Shown here: one piece after another, positions 1 through 4,863 of the stretch | Layout of the letters: every line of letters starts with the position of its first letter | How positions within the stretch are numbered: position 1 is the stretch's first letter | DNA from: Nitrososphaerota archaeon | GTDB lineage: Archaea > Thermoproteota > Bathyarchaeia > Bathyarchaeales > Bathycorpusculaceae | DNA: 5,875 bases | Assembly (NCBI GenBank): GCA_031282985.1 | Contig: JAITCR010000104.1 | Coordinates: 1 to 5,875, forward strand | Direction of reading: 5' to 3' | Notes under the pieces: generated by a model | Database searches by the model: none | Seen by the model: the letters and a program-made list of their open reading frames with translations, nothing else | What the model was told of the DNA's origin: nothing | Program-made: the position numbers and the translations under genes

Positions 1-2
1 TT

Positions 3-158
3 CATAATTTTGAACTGCTCCCAATTCTGTGTGAGCGACAGAATGTTTTTGATGGTGATTTTGAAGGTCGCTGCCCTTCAAAAAGAAGGGCAGCTCAATT
101 ATATAAATGCGTTAACAAGGACAAAAAGAAGGGCAGCTCAATTGAAAAAATGCATTAA
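3..158 (+). CDS. C-terminal fragment of an unrecognised protein, tail altered by a tandem duplication
   Basis: The frame starting at base 3 is open from the left edge to TAA at 156-158. Its codons up to about base 77 are mostly of the purine-N-pyrimidine kind (aat, gtt, gat, ggt), as expected for real coding. The readable peptide includes FELLPILCERQNVFDGDFEG and then RCPSKRRAAQLYKC, followed by a lysine-rich end. I do not recognise the family. A 43-bp tandem duplication (79-164) lies in the tail. Because 43 is not a multiple of three, the second copy is read out of frame here, while the frame starting at base 1 reads it as KRRAAQLKKCIKKDK and ends at TAA 181-183. Without the duplication the protein would probably run straight into that second ending. 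The start lies outside the window. The base-1 frame is also open from the edge, so frame choice is inference. Confidence 0.42.
   Translation, partial: HNFELLPILCERQNVFDGDFEGRCPSKRRAAQLYKCVNKDKKKGSSIEKMH
70..94. repeat. Perfect 10-bp inverted repeat (hairpin)
   Basis: GCTGCCCTTC (70-79) pairs with GAAGGGCAGC (85-94) around a loop of five A. It straddles the left end of the tandem repeat. The same right arm recurs in copy 2 at 128-137, so the left arm could pair with either. No T-run follows on the plus strand, so it is not a standard terminator. Confidence 0.75.
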
Positions 159-164
159 AAAGGA
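79..164. repeat. 43-bp tandem direct repeat, two full copies
   Basis: Copy 1 is 79-121 and copy 2 is 122-164, with five further matching bases (caaaa, 165-169) beginning a third unit. The first 22 bases of each copy (79-100 and 122-143) are identical. The remaining 21 differ at five positions, giving 38 of 43 identical. The period is not a multiple of three, so the duplication changes reading frame. Confidence 0.9.
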
Positions 165-181
165 CAAAATTTCTAAAAAGT

Positions 182-198
182 AAAAAAAAAAAAAAAAA
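182..198. repeat. Homopolymer run of 17 A
   Basis: An unbroken A17 run lies between the end of the upstream fragment and the aguB promoter. On the minus strand it is T17, which would stop archaeal RNA polymerase arriving from the right. Its length should be treated with caution because homopolymers are error-prone in sequencing. Confidence 0.8.
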
Positions 199-230
199 GT
201 CCATAGAAAAATTAAAGGAAAGGTTTTTCC

Positions 231-250
231 ATATAATACGCAGTGTATAA
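231..250 (+). promoter_or_regulatory. Probable TATA region of the aguBA operon
   Basis: Two overlapping TATA-like stretches, ATATAATA (231-238) and TGTATAAT (244-251), lie about 25-45 bases before the aguB ATG. Depending on which is used, transcription would start between about 260 and 276, giving a very short leader or none. This fits the lack of a good Shine-Dalgarno before aguB. Confidence 0.4.
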
Positions 251-275
251 TGAAGAATAAGGCAGGATACAACAA

Positions 276-1154
276 ATGGCAACAGTAGAGGCAAACGCTA
301 AAACGGGGAAAAATGTAACTGTTGGGCTTATTCAGACAGCTGTTTCAGACGATATTGATGCTAATTTAAAAAATATAATTACTAAAATTGAGTACGCAGT
401 TAAGAAAGGTGCTCAAATTTTGTGTTTACAAGAGCTTTATAATGCTCGTTATTTTCCTCAAGAAGAGCATGGGGATGCAAAAAAGTATGCTGAAACCATA
501 CCGGGCAGGTCTACGATGGTTTTTTGTGAGTTGGCAAAAAAATATGATGTTGTTATAATTGTGCCTTTGTTTGAGCAGACTTCAGATGGTAGGTTTTTCA
601 ATTCAGTTGTTGTAATTGATGCTGATGGTAAGTTGTTTGAGACGTATCGTAAGGTTCATGTTCCTCAGGATCCATTGTTTTATGAGCAGAATTATTTTGA
701 ATTAGGTAATTTAGGTTATAGAGTTTATGATACTGTTTATGCCAAGATTGCTGTACTTATTTGTTATGATCAATGGTTTCCTGAGGCTGCGAGGATTTGT
801 ACTCTTATGGGTGCTGATATTTTGTTTTATCCAACGGCCATAGGTTATATTAAAGGTCATATTTCTACTGATGGGGATTGGCAGGATGCTTGGCAGACTG
901 TTCAACGTGGTCATGCCATAGTAAATGGTGTACATGTTGTAGCGGTTAATCGTGTAGGTGGAGAGGGTGAATTGGAGTTTTGGGGAGGTAGTTTTGTTTG
1001 TGATGCTTTTGGGAGTGTTCTTGCTAAAGCAGGTAATGGTGAAGAAACTCTAATAACTCAAGTTGACTTGTCTTTTAACAGACGTGTTCGGGATGGTTGG
1101 GGTTTTCTTAAAAATAGGCGACCTGATACATATGAATCCTTAAGTGAAAAATGA
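276..1154 (+). CDS. aguB: N-carbamoylputrescine amidase (nitrilase superfamily)
   Basis: Hydrolyses N-carbamoylputrescine to putrescine, CO2 and ammonia in the cytosol, the last step of the agmatine deiminase route to polyamines. The 292 residues form a single carbon-nitrogen hydrolase domain of the usual length. The catalytic triad is visible: Glu53 in LCLQELYNARYF, Lys126 in YRKVHVPQDP, and the nucleophile Cys163 in LICYDQWFPEAAR. The Cys-Tyr-Asp-Gln-Trp-Phe-Pro-Glu context is typical of AguB rather than of general nitrilases or beta-ureidopropionases. The ATG at 276 has no strong Shine-Dalgarno and sits just downstream of TATA-like boxes, so it may be leaderless. The next gene, aguA, follows directly and makes this enzyme's substrate. 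Silent positions become strongly T/G-rich from about base 540 on. Assignment is confident; substrate specificity rests on motif and operon partner. Confidence 0.93.
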   Translation: MATVEANAKTGKNVTVGLIQTAVSDDIDANLKNIITKIEYAVKKGAQILCLQELYNARYFPQEEHGDAKKYAETIPGRSTMVFCELAKKYDVVIIVPLFEQTSDGRFFNSVVVIDADGKLFETYRKVHVPQDPLFYEQNYFELGNLGYRVYDTVYAKIAVLICYDQWFPEAARICTLMGADILFYPTAIGYIKGHISTDGDWQDAWQTVQRGHAIVNGVHVVAVNRVGGEGELEFWGGSFVCDAFGSVLAKAGNGEETLITQVDLSFNRRVRDGWGFLKNRRPDTYESLSEK

Positions 1155-1156
1155 TT

Positions 1157-1162
1157 GGAGGC
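1157..1162 (+). promoter_or_regulatory. Shine-Dalgarno that favours a GTG start for aguA
   Basis: GGAGGC is followed by six bases and then GTG at 1169. An in-frame ATG at 1151 overlaps the aguB stop as ATGA, but it lies upstream of this site and would place the ribosome binding site inside the gene. Confidence 0.6.
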
Positions 1163-1168
1163 AAATTA

Positions 1169-2224
1169 GTGTCTAATAATTTAACGTCAAAAACACCCGT
1201 TGAATTGGGTTATCGTATGCCCGCGGAATGGGAAAAGCATGAGGCAATTTGGCTTAGTTGGCCGCATGATCCGTTAACGTTTCCTGACTGTGTTGAAAAA
1301 GTTGAAGCAACATATGTTAAGATAATTAAAGAGATTCATGTAAGTGAAAGAGTTAATCTTTTCATAAGGGATCATTGTATGAAAGAGAGAATTATGCGTA
1401 TGTTGCAAGAGGCAAATGTTGATTTTACTAAGCTTACTTGTTTTTTGTTTGATTATGCTGATGTTTGGTTCCGTGATTATGGTCCAACATTTGTTATTAA
1501 TAATTATCAGCAAAAGTTAGCTATGGTTAACTGGATTTTTAATTGCTGGGGTGATAAATATGATGATTTACTAAAAGACAAAGATATACCTCAAGTGATT
1601 AACAAAGTTCTACAGTTACCATGTTTTAAACCGCAGATAGTTATGGAAGGCGGCTCTATTGATGTTAATGGTAAAGGTACTCTTTTGACTACGGAGCAGT
1701 GTCTGCTTAACTTAAATAGAAATCCCAGTTTGTCTCAGGGGGATATTGAAAAGTATCTAAAGAATCATTTGGGGGTTACACATTTTATTTGGCTTAAAAA
1801 TGGCATATGCGGAGATGACACCGATGGTCACGTAGATGACTTGGCAAGATTTGTAAATCCAACAACCATTGTCTGTGCTTATGAAGATGACTCATCGAGT
1901 CAAAATTTTGCTGCTTTAAAGGGTAATTATGAAATTTTAAAAGAGGCAACTGATCAAGACGGTAACAAAATTGACATAGTTAAATTACCAATGCCAGATA
2001 ATGTTGGCGAAGAGGACATGCTTCCGGCGAGTTATACAAATTTTTACATAGGGAACACTAAAGTGCTTATGCCAACCTTTAATCATAAAAATGATGATAT
2101 AGCATTAACAGTTTTGCAGAAACTATTTCCTGACAGAAAAGTAATAGGCATAGACTGCACAGACTTAGTAAATGGTTATGGAACAATTCATTGCATTTCA
2201 CAACAACAACCAAGCATAGAATAG
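1169..2224 (+). CDS. aguA: Agmatine deiminase (agmatine iminohydrolase)
   Basis: Converts agmatine to N-carbamoylputrescine plus ammonia, the substrate of the preceding AguB. It belongs to the guanidino-group-modifying (peptidylarginine deiminase-like) fold. Numbered from the GTG start (351 residues), the family signatures are MPAEWEKHEAIWLSWPHD (17-34), VWFRDYGPTF (99-108), MEGGSID (159-165), the His-Asp pair in DTDGHVDD (217-224; His221, Asp223), and the nucleophile Cys342 in YGTIHCISQQQP near the C-terminus. All core catalytic residues are present and the length is normal. I chose GTG 1169 because of its Shine-Dalgarno; the alternative ATG at 1151 adds six residues and overlaps aguB by four bases. 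Either way the genes are co-transcribed. No arginine decarboxylase, which would supply agmatine, is in the window. Confidence 0.93.
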   Translation: MSNNLTSKTPVELGYRMPAEWEKHEAIWLSWPHDPLTFPDCVEKVEATYVKIIKEIHVSERVNLFIRDHCMKERIMRMLQEANVDFTKLTCFLFDYADVWFRDYGPTFVINNYQQKLAMVNWIFNCWGDKYDDLLKDKDIPQVINKVLQLPCFKPQIVMEGGSIDVNGKGTLLTTEQCLLNLNRNPSLSQGDIEKYLKNHLGVTHFIWLKNGICGDDTDGHVDDLARFVNPTTIVCAYEDDSSSQNFAALKGNYEILKEATDQDGNKIDIVKLPMPDNVGEEDMLPASYTNFYIGNTKVLMPTFNHKNDDIALTVLQKLFPDRKVIGIDCTDLVNGYGTIHCISQQQPSIE

Positions 2225-2270
2225 AATAAACATAGGATAGTTACATCATGTTTTAGCAATTAACATACCT

Positions 2271-2285
2271 AATTTTTTTAAAAAT
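2271..2285. terminator. Two-way terminator between convergent genes
   Basis: AATTTTTTT followed by AAAAATT sits between the end of aguA and the end of the minus-strand gene. It gives a T7 tract (2273-2279) for rightward transcripts and a T5 tract for leftward ones, and is nearly self-complementary. Archaeal termination relies mainly on such U-tracts. Confidence 0.55.
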
Positions 2286-2294
2286 TAACAGTGT

Positions 2295-2711
2295 TTATTT
2301 GAATTTGTTAAGTGTTTCTTCTAGCATGTCAAAGTTTTTAATTATAGTGTCGCAGTGAACTTTAATCCATGGACTAAGTTGTTCCATATCTGAAACGACG
2401 ATAACTATTTTGCCTTTGCGTTTAGCGTAAAACATTTCCATACATGCTCCTGCGCTAAGTTTAGGGAGATATACTACCATTATGTCGCATCGGTCGGCGT
2501 CGTCGAGGTCACATTGTACAATATGTTGGTTTTTACAATTGTCCGGTTCACTGTGTTTTTCGTCGTTTTTGTAGAGGCATTTCTCGCGTTTCCATGGGTC
2601 GATAATTTCGAAATCGAGTTTTTGGCTGATATTTGCTATGGTGTTTCTATAGTAGTCTTGATTGTTTTCCATGCCAAGTATTGGACCTGAAATAAACACT
2701 TGTTTTTTCAT
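2295..2711 (-). CDS. Nucleoside 2-deoxyribosyltransferase-family protein
   Basis: A 138-residue single-domain protein of the family that cleaves or exchanges the N-glycosidic bond of deoxynucleosides or deoxynucleotides. Visible signatures are the N-terminal strand and loop KQVFISGPILGMENNQDYYR, an Asp-rich stretch DLDDADRCDIMVVYLPK (68-84), and SAGACMEMFYAKRKGK (86-101), in which Glu92 is the expected nucleophile, followed by a hydrophobic strand IVIVV. The length suits either an N-deoxyribosyltransferase or a deoxynucleoside 5'-monophosphate N-glycosidase (RCL/DNPH1-like). The sequence alone does not separate these, and uncharacterised DUF4406-type relatives also share the fold. The start is the ATG complementary to 2709-2711; no clear Shine-Dalgarno precedes it. 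It stands alone, convergent with aguBA and divergent from nfu, so context gives no partner. A weak TATA-like element may lie at 2744-2751 on the minus strand. Confidence 0.75.
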   Translation of the reverse strand: MKKQVFISGPILGMENNQDYYRNTIANISQKLDFEIIDPWKREKCLYKNDEKHSEPDNCKNQHIVQCDLDDADRCDIMVVYLPKLSAGACMEMFYAKRKGKIVIVVSDMEQLSPWIKVHCDTIIKNFDMLEETLNKFK

Positions 2712-2876
2712 ACTAACTGACTCATATTAAGGTATGTTGTGGGTTTAATTTGTGTTGCTAATAGTAGGGTGGTAAATGGGATTGTTTGTAAATTTAACTG
2801 TTAGGTGTTGTTTACATTTGTGGTGTTAGTGTTTTTTGGTGTTTTATTGTTGGAAAATGGGTTTTTTTCAGAAATC
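2712..2876. other. G/T-rich divergent spacer
   Basis: This spacer separates the minus-strand deoxyribosyltransferase gene from nfu and should hold both promoters. It holds no convincing gene. The plus strand is strikingly C-poor: four C in the 140 bases 2731-2870. GGTGTT occurs three times, at 2804, 2822 and 2838, which may simply reflect the composition. Confidence 0.6.
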
Positions 2877-2884
2877 TTTAAAAT
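2877..2884 (+). promoter_or_regulatory. Candidate TATA box for the nfu gene
   Basis: TTTAAAAT lies about 40 bases before the ATG at 2920, preceded by purine-rich GAAATC as a possible BRE. It would start transcription near 2903-2906 with a leader of about 15 bases. The leader contains only weak SD-like GTGA. Confidence 0.35.
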
Positions 2885-2919
2885 TATTTGTTTTGTTGTA
2901 AAGGGGTACGTGAAGTTTT

Positions 2920-3150
2920 ATGTCTGAAGAAATTAAGAAACGTGTACAAGAAGCACTTAATGATATTAGACCTCAAATTCAAGGTGATGGTGGAGATGTT
3001 GAGTTAGTTGCTGTTGAGGGCAGTGTTGTAAAGGTTCGTTTAGTTGGTCATTGCGCATGCTGTCCAATGTCTCAGGCGACACTTAAAAATGGCATTGAAA
3101 CCTATGTTAGAGAGCGTGTGTCTGAAATTCAAAAAGTAGAATCAGTCTAA
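2920..3150 (+). CDS. NifU C-terminal-domain (Nfu-type) iron-sulfur cluster protein
   Basis: A 76-residue protein consisting only of the NifU C-terminal domain, which binds a cluster between two subunits and hands it to target proteins in the cytosol. Residues 1-20 form the amphipathic helix common to the family. QGDGGDVELV (21-30) is the signature before the first strand, and HCACCPMSQATLKNGIE (44-60) carries the CxxC cluster ligands Cys45 and Cys48. An extra Cys47 sits between them, where many relatives have Gly, Ser or another small residue. The domain is full length with nothing appended. The ATG at 2920 fits the family's usual start. The gene stands alone: no sufBC, iscS or other assembly gene is visible, so it most likely acts as a carrier serving a system encoded elsewhere. 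Confidence 0.9.
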   Translation: MSEEIKKRVQEALNDIRPQIQGDGGDVELVAVEGSVVKVRLVGHCACCPMSQATLKNGIETYVRERVSEIQKVESV

Positions 3151-3186
3151 CTGTTATGTTTCTACGTTTGTATTTCTCCACATTTA

Positions 3187-3227
3187 TTTTTTTACGATTT
3201 TGTTTGTTTATTTGGTGTTTTTATAGT
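3187..3227 (+). terminator. T-rich terminator region after nfu
   Basis: A T7 tract (3187-3193) begins 37 bases after the nfu stop and is followed by several shorter T-runs up to about 3227. No strong hairpin precedes it. This matches the U-tract type of archaeal terminator. Confidence 0.45.
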
Positions 3228-3296
3228 TTTTATGGAAGTTTTTGTGGGTTGCAATGTTATTTTGTAGGTACATATAGATAGCGCAGAGGAATTACA

Positions 3297-3340
3297 GCTA
3301 TATATATTATTTATTTTACGAAGGTTTGCTATATAACATA
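3297..3340 (+). promoter_or_regulatory. pstS promoter region with duplicated TATA-like motif
   Basis: GCTATATA occurs at 3297-3304 and again at 3328-3335, 31 bases apart, about three helical turns. The second copy would place the transcript start near 3355-3360, leaving room for the Shine-Dalgarno at 3368-3373. The first copy may be an upstream promoter or a regulator site. An imperfect inverted copy (TATAGATAGC) lies at 3273-3282. Confidence 0.45.
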
Positions 3341-3367
3341 TTGGACTTTTTTAATAAAAACATAAAC

Positions 3368-3373
3368 AAGGAG
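3368..3373 (+). promoter_or_regulatory. Strong Shine-Dalgarno of pstS
   Basis: AAGGAG ends ten bases before the ATG at 3384 and fixes the start of pstS. It shows that this genome uses SD-led initiation for some genes, which also supports the GTG start chosen for aguA. Confidence 0.7.
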
Positions 3374-3383
3374 TTAAAAAAAT

Positions 3384-4559
3384 ATGAACACTAAATATAC
3401 TATAGCACTTGCAATAATTACCATAGTCATAATTGCAGGAGCAATTGTAGCATACACTTACTATTCAAACCCATCTAATCCAAATCCAACTAGTTCAAAT
3501 ACGTCAACAAATAATCCAACAAGCAGTAGCCCAACAAGTACACCAACAGCAACCAGTTTAACTGGTGCAGGCGCAAGTTTTCCTTTCCCACTTATCGACA
3601 AAATAATAACTGAATACAACAGAGCTAAACCCTATATTCAAGTGAACTATCAGCCTAGTGGTAGTGGTGCGGGTATTACTGCGTTGACTGATAAGACTGT
3701 TGATTTTGCTGGTTCTGATGCGCCTTTGTCTGCGTCTGAGCGTGCGAAAGCACCAAACACACTACATATTCCAGAAACCATAGGTTCCATAGCTTTAGCC
3801 TATAACGTTCAAGGTGTCCCTACTGGACTAAAACTAACCGGTCAAATCATCGCAGACATTTTTGAAGGAAAAATAACCATGTGGAATGACCCCGCAATTG
3901 TAAACCTAAACCCCAGCGTAAACTTGCCTGCAGTAAAAATAACTACTGTTCATCGTAGTGAAAGTTCTGGTACAACTTTTGTTTTCACCAGTTATTTAAG
4001 TGAGTCAAGTTCTTCTTGGAAGACTAATGTTGGTGCAAGTAAATCTGTTTCTTGGCCTTCTGCTAATGATGTTGCTTCAAGTGGTAATGCTGGTGTTGCA
4101 CAGCTTGTTTCTAGTACGGCTAATTCTATTGGTTATGTTGAGCTTGCTTATGCTTTGCAGACTGGTATGACTGTTGCAGCTGTTAGGAATCCTTTTGGGA
4201 ATTATGTTTTGCCGACTCTTGAGTCTACAACTGTAGCGACGCAGACGGTTGCTTCTGGGGGTTTGCCTGCAGGAAATGCTGATTGGGCAGGTATTAATTT
4301 GCTTAATGCTAATAATGCTCAGGCGTATCCGATTGTTAGTTTTAGTTATATTTTGGTTTACAGGGAGCTTAATGTTATTCCAGGTATGACCCAGGATCGT
4401 GCGACCGCGGTAGTTCAATTTCTCTGGTACATGATACATGACGGCCAAAACCTATCCAACAGTCTAGAATACGCACCACTACCAACAAACGTCGTAACAA
4501 TAAATGAAGCGACTATTCAGTCAATAACCTTTAATGGACAAGCTCTTCCAACATCATAA
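3384..4559 (+). CDS. pstS: Phosphate-binding protein PstS, membrane-anchored
   Basis: The extracytoplasmic phosphate receptor of the Pst ABC importer, 391 residues. Residues 6-26 form a hydrophobic helix with no lipobox Cys, so the protein is probably held by an N-terminal anchor. Residues 28-58 are a Ser/Thr/Asn/Pro linker, and the binding-protein domain follows. Ligand-site signatures are GAGASFPFPL (61-70), PSGSGAGI (91-98), VDFAGSDAPL (106-115), HRSESSGTTFVF (190-201) and IGYVELAYAL (249-258). Glu193 stands where the E. coli protein has Asp137. The start is fixed by AAGGAG. No pstC, pstA, pstB or phoU gene is adjacent; the next gene is a PadR regulator 304 bases on. Silent codon positions change abruptly along the gene: codons 92-121 all end in G or T, while flanking blocks prefer A or C. 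Identification is firm; import partners must be encoded elsewhere. Confidence 0.95.
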   Translation: MNTKYTIALAIITIVIIAGAIVAYTYYSNPSNPNPTSSNTSTNNPTSSSPTSTPTATSLTGAGASFPFPLIDKIITEYNRAKPYIQVNYQPSGSGAGITALTDKTVDFAGSDAPLSASERAKAPNTLHIPETIGSIALAYNVQGVPTGLKLTGQIIADIFEGKITMWNDPAIVNLNPSVNLPAVKITTVHRSESSGTTFVFTSYLSESSSSWKTNVGASKSVSWPSANDVASSGNAGVAQLVSSTANSIGYVELAYALQTGMTVAAVRNPFGNYVLPTLESTTVATQTVASGGLPAGNADWAGINLLNANNAQAYPIVSFSYILVYRELNVIPGMTQDRATAVVQFLWYMIHDGQNLSNSLEYAPLPTNVVTINEATIQSITFNGQALPTS

Positions 4560-4594
4560 GTGTTGGAAAAAAACAATTTTATTTTTTTATTTTA
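4546..4594 (+). terminator. Hairpin plus T-tract terminator of pstS
   Basis: TTCCAACA (4546-4553) pairs perfectly with TGTTGGAA (4561-4568). The pstS stop codon TAA (4557-4559) lies in the seven-base loop. An A-run and then T-rich sequence (about 4574-4594, including a T7) follow. A second T-rich stretch lies at 4613-4628. The hairpin overlaps the coding end, so it may also protect the transcript. Confidence 0.55.
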
Positions 4595-4823
4595 AGCATA
4601 TCTGATTGTTGTATTGTTTTTGTTTTTTCGCCCGCCGCATAACAAGTCATCTTTCACGATATTGTAAGTATGGACATATTACAATTTGTTGTTGTGCTGT
4701 TGAACAGTTTATATTCAGAATTTTTAGCGTGTTTTACGCTGTTCATTCATGTTGAACGTGTATACCTGTTTGTCACATCTACAGCTAAACCGTGTTTTGT
4801 ATGACTAAGGTATGCCTCAGGTC
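4595..4823. other. Long spacer before padR
   Basis: Most of the 304-base gap between pstS and padR. It holds no clear gene. It carries a second T-rich stretch, then a run of palindromes (4697-4757). An ATG-started frame at 4670-4804 would encode 44 mostly hydrophobic residues, but T-rich DNA gives such frames by chance. Confidence 0.5.
4697..4757. repeat. Cluster of three palindromes upstream of padR
   Basis: Three inverted repeats lie within 61 bases: CTGTT-G-AACAG (4697-4707), AGCGT-GTTTT-ACGCT (4726-4740) and GTTCA-7-TGAAC (4741-4757). TGTTGAAC occurs in the first and again at 4750-4757. They could be regulator sites, for example for the PadR protein, or RNA hairpins. PadR proteins often bind palindromes near their own gene, but none of these is a proven site. 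Confidence 0.45.
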
Positions 4824-4830
4824 TTATATG
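4824..4830 (+). promoter_or_regulatory. Candidate TATA box of padR
   Basis: TTATATG lies 34-40 bases before the ATG at 4864. The predicted transcript start is near 4850, giving a short leader with no Shine-Dalgarno. TTTATGAA at 4835-4842 is an alternative that would make the transcript nearly leaderless. Confidence 0.35.
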
Positions 4831-4863
4831 CCAGTTTATGAATGAAACACATACAATAACACA

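Noticed and set aside
79..143. CRISPR-like direct repeats
   Set aside because: There are only two copies 43 bp apart, and the supposed spacer between them is also repeated; this is a simple tandem duplication.
112..294. Minus-strand 60-residue open frame, rich in Phe and Leu
   Set aside because: It runs through the A17 run and AT-rich promoter on the opposite strand. Its Phe/Leu content is what poly-T-type DNA gives, and it overlaps the aguB start.
711..935. Minus-strand open frame inside aguB
   Set aside because: It is antisense to a strongly supported gene with all catalytic motifs; low-GC antisense shadow.
1274..1513. Minus-strand open frame inside aguA
   Set aside because: It is antisense to conserved agmatine deiminase sequence and has no recognisable domain.
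3156..3281. 41-residue plus-strand open frame after nfu
   Set aside because: It is almost all Phe, Leu, Cys and Tyr from T-rich terminator sequence, has no ribosome site, and stops are rare there only because A is scarce.
4077..4448. 123-residue minus-strand open frame inside pstS
   Set aside because: It is antisense to the G/T-ending block of pstS. A block whose codons rarely end in A or C has few antisense stops, which explains the long frame; its Arg/Asn/Ser-rich product matches no family I know.
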